Positions 23,451 to 31,724 are shown, numbered from the stretch's first letter. The stretch is DNA of 31,724 bases from UBA5972 sp964600965 (GCA_964600965.1 CAZRLO010000019.1:1-31724), one strand, 5' to 3'. Program-made: numbers and translations. Notes: generated by a model from the letters alone, not told the origin.

Positions 23451-24248
23451 ATGAGCAGCGCTACAGCAACCGTCGGCAAAGTCAGACATTCCGGCAAGCC
23501 ACGCGCCCGGAAAATCGGAGTTGACGATGTAAAAGACGCGCTGCGGATGGGATATGCGGATTTTGCCGCCAAACCAAGCGCGCTGTTTTTCGTCTATCTG
23601 ATCTACCCGGTTGTCGCGTTATTCATGGCACGTGCGGCGTTTGATCAGGAAGTCATTCCTTTGCTGTTCCCGCTTTCGGGTGGCATCGCCCTGCTTGGCC
23701 CCGTGGTCGCCGTTGGATTTTACGAGATCAGCCGCAGGCGCGAGCTTGGACGCAGCATCGAATGGCGGCACGCGCGCGAGGTTGTCTGGACGTTGAATAT
23801 GTTGAGCGTCGGCGTGCTGGCTGTGGTGTTGTTCGGAGTATTCCTGGCCTGGATGACGGTCGCGAACCTGCTGTACATCTACTTTTTCGGGGGCGAGGCC
23901 CAAACCTCCGTAATCGAGTTTTCAAGGCAGGTCTTCGTAACCGCCGACGGCTGGAAGCTGATCATATCCGGCGTGGCCATAGGCTGGGTATTTGCCTCGG
24001 TCGTCATGGCGATCAGCGCGGTTTCGTTTCCCTTGCTGATCGACCAGAATGTCGGGCCGGTAACGGCGGTGCTGACGTCGATCGCGGTAGCTTTGAAAAA
24101 CCCGTTTCCGGTCGCGGTCTGGGGGACGATTATCGCGGCATCACTGTTTTTCGGAACGATTGTCTTTTTCATCGGCCTGGCGGTCGTTTTCCCGATTCTG
24201 GGCCATGCGACCTGGCATTTCTATCGCAAATCGGTGGAATGGAAATAG
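23451..24248 (+). CDS. DUF2189 integral membrane protein
   Basis: A 265-residue inner-membrane protein of the DUF2189 family. A basic, hydrophilic N-terminus (1-40, with VDDVKDALRMGYADFAAKPS) precedes about six hydrophobic segments. GFYEISRRRELGRSIEW lies on a predicted cytoplasmic loop. GHATWHFYRKSVEW near the C-terminus is typical of the family. Its function is not established; homologues are often described as oxidase-associated because they sit beside oxidase genes, as here. GGAGGA seven bases before the ATG at 23451 fixes the start; an in-frame ATG at 23436 is rejected because it lies within the ribosome site region. The downstream copper genes suggest, but do not prove, a role in oxidase or copper homeostasis. 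Confidence 0.85.
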   Translation: MSSATATVGKVRHSGKPRARKIGVDDVKDALRMGYADFAAKPSALFFVYLIYPVVALFMARAAFDQEVIPLLFPLSGGIALLGPVVAVGFYEISRRRELGRSIEWRHAREVVWTLNMLSVGVLAVVLFGVFLAWMTVANLLYIYFFGGEAQTSVIEFSRQVFVTADGWKLIISGVAIGWVFASVVMAISAVSFPLLIDQNVGPVTAVLTSIAVALKNPFPVAVWGTIIAASLFFGTIVFFIGLAVVFPILGHATWHFYRKSVEWK

Positions 24249-24273
24249 TCTCCGCTTTTTCTGAAGACGGCTC

Positions 24274-24304
24274 TTGACCTTACACTAACTGGAACCTTTA
24301 TCTG
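24274..24304 (+). promoter_or_regulatory. CueR-type promoter/operator of copA
   Basis: A -35 box TTGACC (24274-24279) and a -10-like TATCTG (24299-24304) are separated by 19 bases, the overlong spacing used by MerR-family activators. The spacer holds CCTTACACTAACTGGAACC (24278-24296), which lines up with the CCTTCCCCTTGCTGGAAGG operator of E. coli copA. It lies 31 bases before the copA start, and a CueR-like gene follows copA. Copper-induced activation is a strong inference. Confidence 0.8.
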
Positions 24305-24334
24305 TGGCGTGCGTCATAACGAACGGGCCACGAC

Positions 24335-26791
24335 ATGTCAAAACATCAAACGATTGAATTCCCGATAACGGGGCTATCCTGTGCATCCTGTGTTGCCCGC
24401 GCCGAACGGGCGCTGAGCGACGTTGCCGGCGTTGCCGAGGCCCGCGTCAATCTTGCCACCGAAACCGCGCATGTCGCGTTTGATGCGCCCGCCGAACCCG
24501 AGGCGCTGATGGCGGCACTAAGCAATGCCGGGTATCCCGCCGGCAAGGCCACCCTGACGCTGGATATCGAGGGCATGAACTGTGCCTCGTGCATGCTGCG
24601 GGTTGAAAAGGCGCTGGTCGGGGCACCGGGGGTCGCGGACGCAAGCGTCAATCTGGCCGACAATTCTGCATTAGTCCGATATTTTCAGGGCCAGACCGAC
24701 CCGGCGAAGCTGGCGGCGGTGGTTGGTGGGGCGGGTTACCGCGCGAACATTCAGACTTCTGATTCACCGGCGGCTTCAGAGCGGCAAGAGGCGGAATTCA
24801 ACCAACTGCAACGCCTGACGCTGATCGCGGCGATTTTGGCAATACCGGTCTTCACCGTTGAAATGGGCGGCCATCTGATCCCGGCGTTTCATGGCTGGAT
24901 CGGGCAGGTTATCGGACATCAAAACAGCCGCATGATCCAGGCGGCGTTGACGGCGCTGGTTCTGTTCGGGCCGGGTCTGCGGTTTTTCCTGCGCGGCATT
25001 CCGGCCCTGATCAAGGGCCGGCCGGACATGAATTCGCTGGTCGCCGTCGGGACCGGGGCGGCCTTTGGCTATTCGGTGATTGCAACCTTCGCGCCCGGGC
25101 TTTTGCCCGCCGGAACCGCCAATGTCTATTTCGAGGCGGCGGCGGTCATCGTGGTGCTGATCCTGTTTGGCCGCCTGCTCGAGGCGCGGGCCAAGGGCCG
25201 TGCGGGTTCGGCGATCCGCGGCCTGATCGGCCTGCAGCCGAAAACCGCGCGAATAGAGCGCAACGAGGCCGTCAGCGAAGTTCTCATCGAAACCATCGTG
25301 CCGGGCGATATCATTCACGTTCGCCCCGGCGAAAAAATTCCGGTCGACGGGCGGGTCACGACCGGCAGCTCGTTTGTCGACGAAAGCATGATCACCGGCG
25401 AGCCGGTGCCCGTCGCCAAGGGCCCCGAAGACGAGGTCATCGGCGGCACCATCAACGGCACCGGTGCGCTGAAGTTTCAGGCAACGCGCGTCGGTGCCGA
25501 CACCATGCTGGCGCAGATCATCGGGATGGTGCAGGCAGCGCAATCCACCAAATTGCCGGTTCAGGCGCTGGTTGACCGGATCACGTTGTGGTTCGTGCCC
25601 GTGGTCATGGCGGTGGCAGCCCTGACGGTTCTGGTCTGGCTGGTTTTCGGGCCCGACCCGGCGCTTGGATTCGCGCTGGTCAACGGCGTGGCCGTGCTGA
25701 TTATCGCCTGTCCGTGTGCGATGGGGTTGGCCACACCGACCTCGATCATGGTCGGCACCGGGCGCGCGGCGGAACTGGGCGTTCTGTTTCGCAAAGGCGA
25801 TGCTTTGCAGCGATTGGGCACATCGGGCATCGTCGCCTTCGATAAAACCGGAACCCTGACCGAGGGCCGACCGGAATTGACCGATATCGCGTCGGCGGCG
25901 GGCGAAGACGAAAACGCGGTTCTGGGGTTGATCGCGGCCGTTGAATCGCAATCGGAACATCCGATCGCCACCGCAATCCTGCAGGCCGCGCATCGCCAGA
26001 AAGTGCCGGTTCCGCCCAGCACGGAATTCGCTTCCGTCACCGGCTTTGGCGCCAGCGCGATGATCGACGGACAAAAAGTGCTGGTCGGCGCGCAAAGGTG
26101 GATGGTGCGGAACGATATTGATTTCGGCACGTTGACAGCGCGGGCCGAACAACTTGCCTCGGACGGCAAGACGCCGGTCTTTGCTGCGATCGATGGCAGG
26201 GCCGCAGCGGTGCTGGCGGTTGCCGATCCGTTGAAACCGACCAGCGTTGCCGCGATCCGTTCGCTTCGCCGGCTTGGTCTCAAGACCGCGATGATCACGG
26301 GCGACAACCACGCCACGGCCCGCATGATCGCACGGCAGACCGGCATCGATGACGTCGTTGCCGATGTGCTTCCGGATGGCAAGGTGGCGGCATTGGAGCG
26401 GCTGAAGGCGGACGGCGAGGCGCTGGCCTATGTCGGCGATGGCATAAACGATGCCCCGGCGCTGGCGACCGCGGATGTCGGCATCGCCATCGGCACGGGG
26501 ACCGACGTTGCGATTGAATCGGCCGACGTGGTCCTGATGTCGGGCGATCTTACGGGCGTGGTTACCGCACTGGAACTTTCGCGCCGCACGATGCGCAACA
26601 TCCGGCAAAACCTGTTCTGGGCGTTCGGTTATAACATCGTGCTGATCCCCGTCGCCGCCGGGCTGTTATACCCGTTTGGCGGCCCCTTGTTGTCGCCGGT
26701 TCTGGCCGCGGGCGCGATGGCGACGTCCAGTGTTTTTGTCGTGACCAATGCCCTGAGATTGCGCTGGGCCAACCACGCTTCGGCGACCTGA
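24335..26791 (+). CDS. copA: Cu(+)-exporting P1B-type ATPase CopA
   Basis: An 818-residue copper efflux pump. Two N-terminal heavy-metal-binding domains carry GLSCASC (C16, C19) and GMNCASC (C83, C86). Eight membrane helices follow, with the transport motif C459-P-C461 (IIACPCAMGLATP) specific for Cu(I)/Ag(I). The actuator loop is ITGEPVPV (353-360). The phosphorylated Asp is D503 in DKTGTLTEG. The nucleotide domain has SEHPIATAI, and the hinge is GDGINDAPALATADVGIAIG. All motifs are intact. The ATG at 24335 follows the CueR-type promoter. cueR begins 36 bases after the stop. The nearby oxidase needs copper, so the pump could export toxic copper or supply the periplasm during CuA/CuB assembly (FixI/CtpA-like role); CueR control argues for detoxification. 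Confidence 0.96.
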   Translation: MSKHQTIEFPITGLSCASCVARAERALSDVAGVAEARVNLATETAHVAFDAPAEPEALMAALSNAGYPAGKATLTLDIEGMNCASCMLRVEKALVGAPGVADASVNLADNSALVRYFQGQTDPAKLAAVVGGAGYRANIQTSDSPAASERQEAEFNQLQRLTLIAAILAIPVFTVEMGGHLIPAFHGWIGQVIGHQNSRMIQAALTALVLFGPGLRFFLRGIPALIKGRPDMNSLVAVGTGAAFGYSVIATFAPGLLPAGTANVYFEAAAVIVVLILFGRLLEARAKGRAGSAIRGLIGLQPKTARIERNEAVSEVLIETIVPGDIIHVRPGEKIPVDGRVTTGSSFVDESMITGEPVPVAKGPEDEVIGGTINGTGALKFQATRVGADTMLAQIIGMVQAAQSTKLPVQALVDRITLWFVPVVMAVAALTVLVWLVFGPDPALGFALVNGVAVLIIACPCAMGLATPTSIMVGTGRAAELGVLFRKGDALQRLGTSGIVAFDKTGTLTEGRPELTDIASAAGEDENAVLGLIAAVESQSEHPIATAILQAAHRQKVPVPPSTEFASVTGFGASAMIDGQKVLVGAQRWMVRNDIDFGTLTARAEQLASDGKTPVFAAIDGRAAAVLAVADPLKPTSVAAIRSLRRLGLKTAMITGDNHATARMIARQTGIDDVVADVLPDGKVAALERLKADGEALAYVGDGINDAPALATADVGIAIGTGTDVAIESADVVLMSGDLTGVVTALELSRRTMRNIRQNLFWAFGYNIVLIPVAAGLLYPFGGPLLSPVLAAGAMATSSVFVVTNALRLRWANHASAT

Positions 26792-26827
26792 CAACGGCCG
26801 CAGCGCTGTGAAAGGAAAGAGCATCAA

Positions 26828-27235
26828 ATGAATATCGGACAAGCCTCGGATCACGCGGGTCTGCCTGCCAAAACCGTGCGGTATTACGAAGATATCGGTC
26901 TGATCACTCCGGGTCGTGACCGAAACGGCTACCGTGCCTTCAACCACGCCGACGTTCACAGGCTGGCCTTTGTCGCGCGGGCGCGGGCGTTGGGATTCAC
27001 CATCAAGGATTGCCGGGCGTTGCTGGAACTGTACCGCGACGAAAACCGGGCCAGCGCCGATGTCAAACGCGTGGCCCAACAACATCTGGCGGCCATCGAC
27101 GCAAAGATCGCCGATCTGGGTGCGATGCGTGGCACGCTCGCCCACCTGATCAACGCCTGCGCCGGCGACAACCGCCCCGATTGCCCGATTCTGGAGGATC
27201 TGGGGCAGGACCCGGACGGCGCGGTGAAAGCCTGA
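26828..27235 (+). CDS. cueR: Cu(I)-responsive MerR-family regulator CueR
   Basis: A 135-residue MerR-family activator. The winged helix-turn-helix begins MNIGQASDHAGLPAKTVRYY, followed by EDIGLITPGRDRNGYR. The metal site is C111-x7-C119 (CAGDNRPDC), exactly the CueR spacing. A serine (S76, in RASADVK) stands at the position that is Ser in monovalent-ion sensors and Cys in Zn(II) sensors. A long dimerisation helix lies between (about 78-108). GGAAAGA precedes the ATG at 26828. It is co-oriented with copA and probably in its operon, giving positive feedback. The operator at 24274-24304 is the likely target. Confidence 0.93.
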   Translation: MNIGQASDHAGLPAKTVRYYEDIGLITPGRDRNGYRAFNHADVHRLAFVARARALGFTIKDCRALLELYRDENRASADVKRVAQQHLAAIDAKIADLGAMRGTLAHLINACAGDNRPDCPILEDLGQDPDGAVKA

Positions 27236-27704
27236 AACGGTGTCCACGGTGCGGCAATGCGCGAAAGGGCGGAATCGCGGCCGCCCGGGATCGCGCGCGT
27301 GCCATCACCACTTCGAAGGGCGCGGGACCAGGGGCGCAAGCCCGCCGCGCATCATTGGGCCGCCCCCCGGCACGGCGATTGGCCGATGACGTCGCAATCA
27401 ATTGGGGTCGCGGGTTCTGCCGGATAAAGTGGACCTAACTTGCGCCCGTTCACCACACCACGGCCCGTCGATGCGCGGCTCTGTGTTATCGGTGATAAGT
27501 TCCGCCGGACAACCTGTGCCGTTCAATGGAGAAAAGTCAGTGCTTGGGCCGATTGCCGAAAGATAAACAGCCCAAAGCGATCCGCCGACACTCGCGGGAC
27601 CACACACGACAAACCACCTTCTATCGATTGGGAATTCCAGCCAACGGACTTATGCTCTATGCTCGCCCGATTGCACGCAATATCCGAACGGCCAAGAGGG
27701 GAAT
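27236..27704. other. 469-base intergenic region without a convincing gene
   Basis: No reading frame here on either strand looks like a protein I recognise, and no RNA gene was seen. The left part is very GC-rich and low in start signals. A short inverted repeat TTATC-GGT-GATAA occurs at 27486-27498. The last 80 bases are more AT-rich and presumably carry the kefF promoter. Confidence 0.55.
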
Positions 27705-28319
27705 ATGCGCAAGGTTCTGGTTCTGTTTGCGCATCCCGCGCACCGGCATTCCGTGGTCAACAACGCGATGGGCAAGGTCGCGCAAGGCCTCGACAACGTG
27801 ACCTTCGCCGATCTGTATGGCGAATATCCACGGATGAAGATCGACATAGACCGCGAACAGGTGCGGCTTGCCGAACATGATGCGCTGGTATTCCAGTTTC
27901 CGCTGATGTGGTATTCAACGCCGTCGATCCTGAAGGAATGGCAGGACCTGGTTCTGGAATATGGGTATGCCTATGGCGAAGGCGGCGACCGGCTGAAAGA
28001 CATGCCGTTCTTGCCAGTGGTCAGCGCCGGGGGGCCGCAGACTGCTTATCATCCCGACGGATTCAACAATTTCGACCTGCGCACGTTTCTTGCGCCGTTG
28101 GAGCAGACGGCGAACCTTTGCAAGATGCGGTTCGTGCCGCCTTTCGTGCTGTTCGGCGCCCTCAAGGCCCCCGGTGATACCCGGCTGGAAACGCATTTGG
28201 GCGCCTACCGGGATCTGCTGATCGCGCTGCGGGACGAAACTTTCGATTTCGACAAGACCAGCGAAATGGATGAACTGGCGCACGACCGGTTGCCGATTCG
28301 CAAAGGGGCACGCCGATGA
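27705..28319 (+). CDS. KefF/KefG-type NAD(P)H quinone oxidoreductase, antiporter ancillary subunit
   Basis: A 204-residue flavodoxin-fold protein. The FMN-binding start is KVLVLFAHPAHRHSVVNNA, followed by LYGEYPRMKIDIDREQ and FQFPLMWYSTPSILKEWQDL (about 64-83), the family signature. GYAYGEGGDRLKDMPFLPVVSAGG is a further match. KefF-type proteins bind FMN, reduce quinones and are needed for full activity of the glutathione-gated K+ efflux channel. GAGGGGA immediately before the ATG at 27705 supports the start. The stop overlaps the antiporter start by ATGA, so the two are coupled. The basic C-terminus (RKGARR) is ordinary. Confidence 0.92.
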   Translation: MRKVLVLFAHPAHRHSVVNNAMGKVAQGLDNVTFADLYGEYPRMKIDIDREQVRLAEHDALVFQFPLMWYSTPSILKEWQDLVLEYGYAYGEGGDRLKDMPFLPVVSAGGPQTAYHPDGFNNFDLRTFLAPLEQTANLCKMRFVPPFVLFGALKAPGDTRLETHLGAYRDLLIALRDETFDFDKTSEMDELAHDRLPIRKGARR

Positions 28320-30223
28320 GCACATTTCTGTTTCAGGCTTTTGTCTACCTGACCGCAGCCGTGATCGCGGTTCCCGTGGCCAAACGGCTGGGCCTCGGGT
28401 CGGTTCTTGGCTATCTGATCGCGGGGATCGTGATTGGGCCGTTGATCGGGCTGGTGGGTGCGGAAACCCGCGATATCCAGCATTTTGCCGAATTCGGCGT
28501 GGTCATGATGCTGTTTCTGGTGGGGCTGGAGCTTGAGCCGCGCTCGCTCTGGGCGATGCGCCACCGGCTGATCGGGCTGGGTGGGTTGCAGGTCGGCATG
28601 ACGACGACGGCCATCGGCGCTGCGGCATTTGCCATGGGTCAACCGTGGTCCGTTGCCCTGGCGATCGGGCTGGTGTTTTCGCTGTCTTCGACCGCGATCG
28701 TGCTGCAGACGCTGAACGAAAAAGGACTGATGAAAAGCGATGGCGGGCAGGCCGGGTTTTCAGTGCTGTTGTTTCAGGACATTGCCGTCATTCCGATGCT
28801 GGCGCTCATTCCGCTGCTGGCCTTGCCGGAACTGGTAGAACTTCTGAGCCACTCCGCCGATCATGCCGGCGGGCATGGCGAACAGATCAGCCTGATCGAC
28901 GGCCTGCCGGGCTGGCAGGTCGCCATCGTCACCCTGCTGGCGGTGGCTACCGTGGTCGTTGGCGGGCACTACCTTTCACGCCCGCTGTTTCGTTTCATCG
29001 CGACCGCGAAGCTGCGCGAGGTCTTCACCGCCGCGGCACTGTTGTTGGTCATCGGCATCGCGCTGTTGATGACATTGGTCGGGCTGTCACCCGCATTGGG
29101 GACATTTCTGGCGGGCGTCGTCCTGGCCAACAGCGAGTTTCGCCACGAGTTGGAAAGCGACATCGACCCGTTCAAGGGACTGCTGCTGGGGTTGTTTTTC
29201 ATCACCGTGGGTGCCGGAATAAACTTTGTCGCGCTGATCGACGGATTTGGCACGATCATCGCGCTGACGCTTGGACTGATGCTGGTGAAGGGGTTGGTGC
29301 TGTTGTCCCTTTCCTTTGTTTTCAAGCTTGGCGGGTCCGACCGATGGCTGTTCGCCTTGGGGCTGGCGCAGGCGGGCGAATTCGGGTTCGTTCTGCTGTC
29401 GTTCACCGTCCAAAACGGCGTGATCCCACAGGCGGTCTCGGAAACGCTGTTGCTGGTGGTGGCGCTTTCCATGCTGCTGACGCCCTTGGTGTTCATCTGT
29501 TTTGATCGGTTGATTTTACCAAGGATCAATGCCCGTCAGTCGCGCGAGGCTGACATGATCGACGAAAAGGGCACGGTGATCATCGCAGGCACCGGTCGGT
29601 TCGGGCAGATCGTCAACCGTATGCTGCGCGGCAATGGCTACGAAACCGTGGTGCTGGACCTCAGCGCAGAAACCGTATCGTTGATGAGCGTGTTCGGCAT
29701 CAAGGCGTTTTACGGCGACGCCTCGCGCCCCGATCTGCTGCATGCCGCTGGTCTGGCCGAGGCCCGGATGCTGGTCGTGGCAATCGACGACAAGGAACGT
29801 ACGGTCGAAATCGTGAAACATGCGCGTCGCGACCGGCCCGACATTCATATCGTTGCGCGCGCCCATGACCGAACGCAGGTCTATTCGCTTTATGCCGCCG
29901 GTGCCAACGACATTATCCGCGAGACGTTCGACAGCGCGGTGCGCGCCGGCCGCTCGGCGTTGGAGGGATTCGGCATTCATCCCTACGAGGCCGAAAAAAT
30001 CGCGACCGCCTTTGTCGCCGGCGACCAACGCATGATCCGCGATATGGCCGATGCTTATGACCCCGACATTCTGCCCCATGAAAACCAGGAATGGGTGAAA
30101 AAGGCCCGCGAATATTCCGAGGCGACCGGTGTCGCCATGGCTGGCGTCCGCAATCCCGACCGGAGCGCCATCGACCGCGCATGGATGCCGCCGGGCAAGA
30201 GACCGGAAGAAGAACCGGGATGA
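28316..30223 (+). CDS. Glutathione-regulated K+/H+ antiporter, KefB/KefC type (CPA2 + RCK domain)
   Basis: A 635-residue potassium efflux system. The N-terminal CPA2 exchanger domain has about twelve helices (1-395), with GLGSVLGYLIAGIVIGP, FGVVMMLFLVGLELEP, FSLSSTAIVLQTLNEKG, VLLFQDIAVIPML and GTFLAGVVLANSEFRHELE all matching Kef proteins. GLELEPRSLWAMR carries the gating loop. The cytoplasmic RCK/TrkA-N domain (about 415-535) has the dinucleotide motif IIAGTGRFGQIVNRML, where Kef proteins bind glutathione and its adducts. Such systems acidify the cytoplasm to protect from electrophiles such as methylglyoxal. It overlaps kefF-like and MATE genes by four bases each. Whether it is KefB or KefC cannot be told. 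Confidence 0.95.
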   Translation: MSTFLFQAFVYLTAAVIAVPVAKRLGLGSVLGYLIAGIVIGPLIGLVGAETRDIQHFAEFGVVMMLFLVGLELEPRSLWAMRHRLIGLGGLQVGMTTTAIGAAAFAMGQPWSVALAIGLVFSLSSTAIVLQTLNEKGLMKSDGGQAGFSVLLFQDIAVIPMLALIPLLALPELVELLSHSADHAGGHGEQISLIDGLPGWQVAIVTLLAVATVVVGGHYLSRPLFRFIATAKLREVFTAAALLLVIGIALLMTLVGLSPALGTFLAGVVLANSEFRHELESDIDPFKGLLLGLFFITVGAGINFVALIDGFGTIIALTLGLMLVKGLVLLSLSFVFKLGGSDRWLFALGLAQAGEFGFVLLSFTVQNGVIPQAVSETLLLVVALSMLLTPLVFICFDRLILPRINARQSREADMIDEKGTVIIAGTGRFGQIVNRMLRGNGYETVVLDLSAETVSLMSVFGIKAFYGDASRPDLLHAAGLAEARMLVVAIDDKERTVEIVKHARRDRPDIHIVARAHDRTQVYSLYAAGANDIIRETFDSAVRAGRSALEGFGIHPYEAEKIATAFVAGDQRMIRDMADAYDPDILPHENQEWVKKAREYSEATGVAMAGVRNPDRSAIDRAWMPPGKRPEEEPG

Positions 30224-31626
30224 GCGCGAAACCGACCGAAGAACCGGTCTTTCTGACCGGCAGCCTGATGCGCCATGTCTCGGTCATGGCATTCGTTTCG
30301 TCCGTTGGTCTGATGGCGATGTTCGCGGTCGATTTTGTGGATATGATCTTTATCTCCATGCTGGGCAACGCGGCGCTGGCCGCTGCCGTCGGGTTCGCGG
30401 GCACGATTCTTTTCTTCACCAATTCGATCAATATCGGCCTGTCGATCGCCGCCGGGTCGCTGGTGGCGCGAGCCATCGGGGCACACAAGGCCGCGGACGC
30501 GCGGGAATATGCCGCCAGCGTCGCGGTTTTTGGCGTGGTCACCGGATTGGCTGTGCCGCTGATCGCCCTGCCGTACCTGCCGCAATTGCTGGAATTCCTG
30601 GGCGCAACCGGCGAGGCCCGCGATCTGGCAGTATCCTATCTGTGGATCATTCTGCCGACGATGCCGGTCGTGTCGGTCGCGATCATATCCATGGCGGTGC
30701 TCAGGGCCCATGGCGATGCCCGCCGGTCGATGATGTCGACCTTTCTGGGAAGCGGTGTCAATGCGGTGCTGGACCCGATCTTCATTTTCACGCTCGGGAT
30801 GGGCTTGAACGGTGCTGCGCTGGCGTCGGTCGTTGCGCGGTTCGCGATGCTCTATTTTGCCCTGAAACCCGCAATCAGCGTATACGACGGTTTCGCGCGC
30901 CCGTCGTGGACCATGCTGCGGCGCGACACCGCGCCGGTATCGGCCATCGCCTTGCCCGCTGTGCTGGCCAATGTCGCAACCCCGGTCGGGGCGGCAATCG
31001 TCACGCGGGAGATCGCGCGGTTCGGCACCGATGCAGTCGCCGGAATGGCGATCATCGGGCGGCTGACGCCGGTGGCCTTTGCGGTGGTATTTGCACTGTC
31101 TGGTGCCATTGGCCCGGTGATTGGCCAGAATTTTGGTGCCGGGCAGATGACGCGGGTGCGCAGCGCCTTTACGGCGGGGCTGATTTTCACCGGCTTCTAT
31201 GTTGTTTTTGCGGCGCTGATCCTGTTCCTGCTGCGCGACCTGATCGCTGCCGCATTTGACGCGACCGGAACTGCGAAGGACCTGATTTTCCTGTTCAGCG
31301 GCCCGCTGGCGCTGTTGTTCTTTTTCAACGGCGTGATTTTCGTGGCCAACGCGACGTTCAACAATCTGGGGCGCGCGGGCCTTTCCACCGTCGTCAACTG
31401 GGGCCGCAACACGTTGGGCACTTGGCCGCTGGCGATCCTCGGAGGGATGTGGTTTGGCGCGACCGGCGTCCTGGTCGGTCAGGCGCTGGGCGGTGTCCTG
31501 TTCGCGTTCGTGGCAATTCTTCTGGCGTACCGCACCATGGATCAACAACCCGTTCCAGGTGTTTCAACCGAACCGTTTCACGGTCAAAAACGGTTTCATC
31601 TGCTGTTTGGTCGCCGGAACTGGTAG
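30220..31626 (+). CDS. MATE-family multidrug/metabolite efflux transporter
   Basis: A 468-residue inner-membrane exporter with about twelve helices arranged as two repeats. Typical features are VDFVDMIFISMLGNAALAA (helix 1), NIGLSIAAGSLVARAIGAH, MAVLRAHGDARRSM and, in the second half, GRLTPVAFAVVFALSGAIGP with VIGQNFGAGQM, plus FNNLGRAGLSTVVNWGRNTL near the end. MATE proteins export organic cations using H+ or Na+ gradients. The ATG at 30220 overlaps the antiporter stop (ATGA), with a GGAAGAAGAA site before it, so it is coupled to kefC-like expression. A soluble tail of about 30 residues follows the last helix. Substrate unknown. Confidence 0.92.
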   Translation: MSAKPTEEPVFLTGSLMRHVSVMAFVSSVGLMAMFAVDFVDMIFISMLGNAALAAAVGFAGTILFFTNSINIGLSIAAGSLVARAIGAHKAADAREYAASVAVFGVVTGLAVPLIALPYLPQLLEFLGATGEARDLAVSYLWIILPTMPVVSVAIISMAVLRAHGDARRSMMSTFLGSGVNAVLDPIFIFTLGMGLNGAALASVVARFAMLYFALKPAISVYDGFARPSWTMLRRDTAPVSAIALPAVLANVATPVGAAIVTREIARFGTDAVAGMAIIGRLTPVAFAVVFALSGAIGPVIGQNFGAGQMTRVRSAFTAGLIFTGFYVVFAALILFLLRDLIAAAFDATGTAKDLIFLFSGPLALLFFFNGVIFVANATFNNLGRAGLSTVVNWGRNTLGTWPLAILGGMWFGATGVLVGQALGGVLFAFVAILLAYRTMDQQPVPGVSTEPFHGQKRFHLLFGRRNW

Positions 31627-31647
31627 CCCCGGAATCGTCGGGTTGCC

Positions 31648-31724
31648 TGGCGACCCCTGAAGGACTCGAACCCTCAACCTGCTGATTAGAAGTCAGCCGC
31701 TCTATCCAGTTGAGCTAAGGGGCC
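31648..31724 (-). tRNA. tRNA-Arg (anticodon TCT)
   Basis: A 77-base tRNA on the minus strand including encoded CCA (31648-31650), with its 5' end exactly at the window edge. The acceptor GGCCCCT pairs with AGGGGTC (one G-T pair), discriminator G. The anticodon TCT (bases 31690-31688) sits in the loop CTTCTAA on a GCTGA/TCAGC stem. The T arm contains GGTTCGAGTCC. It converges on the MATE gene. Confidence 0.96.

Noticed and set aside
24776..26608. Open frame of 610 codons opposite copA
   Set aside because: Low-complexity Arg/His/Gln translation without recognisable motifs, wholly antisense to a motif-complete CopA.
27440..27880. Plus-strand frame of 146 codons between cueR and the kefF-like gene
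   Set aside because: It overlaps the start of the well-supported kefF-like gene in another frame, has no ribosome site and resembles no family.
30055..31548. Open frame of 497 codons opposite the MATE gene
   Set aside because: Antisense to a complete MATE protein; composition is typical of shadow frames in high-GC DNA.
1..31724. CRISPR arrays, insertion sequences, prophage or integrase genes
   Set aside because: No regularly spaced repeats, transposase or integrase motifs or terminal inverted repeats were seen on reading both strands.

Overview
The window is high-GC and densely coded, and it looks like a chromosomal segment of an alphaproteobacterium, most likely a Rhodobacterales/roseobacter-type organism. 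This rests on the protein families present: a PopZ/DUF2497 protein, a PstA with a long periplasmic insert, an aa3-type oxidase operon with two subunit III genes, and the order isoaspartyl methyltransferase - TolC - DUF2497 - valS, which I recall from roseobacter genomes. The species was not identified.

Layout. 1-965 is the 5' part of valS (minus strand, running off the left edge). 1064-6957 is an accessory block between valS and popZ. It holds a minus-strand Lrp/AsnC regulator - Fe(II)/2-oxoglutarate dioxygenase - HD-domain oxygenase operon, a divergent PLP fold-III decarboxylase, a DUF2235 alpha/beta-hydrolase and an isolated cobQ. 6980-10225 (minus) returns to housekeeping genes: popZ-like, tolC-like and a PIMT-like methyltransferase. 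tRNA-Cys lies at 10403-10476, followed by a phosphonate-monoester-hydrolase/sulfatase-type enzyme (minus) and a DAO-type flavoprotein (plus), with a near-perfect 30-bp palindrome between them.

13956-18705 is a pstSCAB-phoU phosphate-uptake operon with two strong hairpins between pstS and pstC. 18981-23344 encodes a heme-copper oxidase (subunits II, I, III, III, IV; coxMNOP-like). It is followed by a DUF2189 membrane protein and a copper module: copA behind a very good CueR-type promoter, then cueR. 27705-31626 is a kefF-kefC-MATE operon whose genes overlap by ATGA. A tRNA-Arg(TCT) on the minus strand ends the window.

How the genes may work together. Phosphorus is a recurring theme: the Fe/2OG plus HD-oxygenase pair has the architecture of the oxidative C-P cleavage systems PhnY*/PhnZ and TmpA/TmpB, a PMH-like hydrolase lies about 8 kb away, and Pst uptake follows. 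Copper is the second theme: a CuA/CuB oxidase sits beside CopA/CueR. The best candidate for an undescribed system is the Lrp - dioxygenase - HD-oxygenase operon with its divergent decarboxylase. Its substrate cannot be read from sequence.
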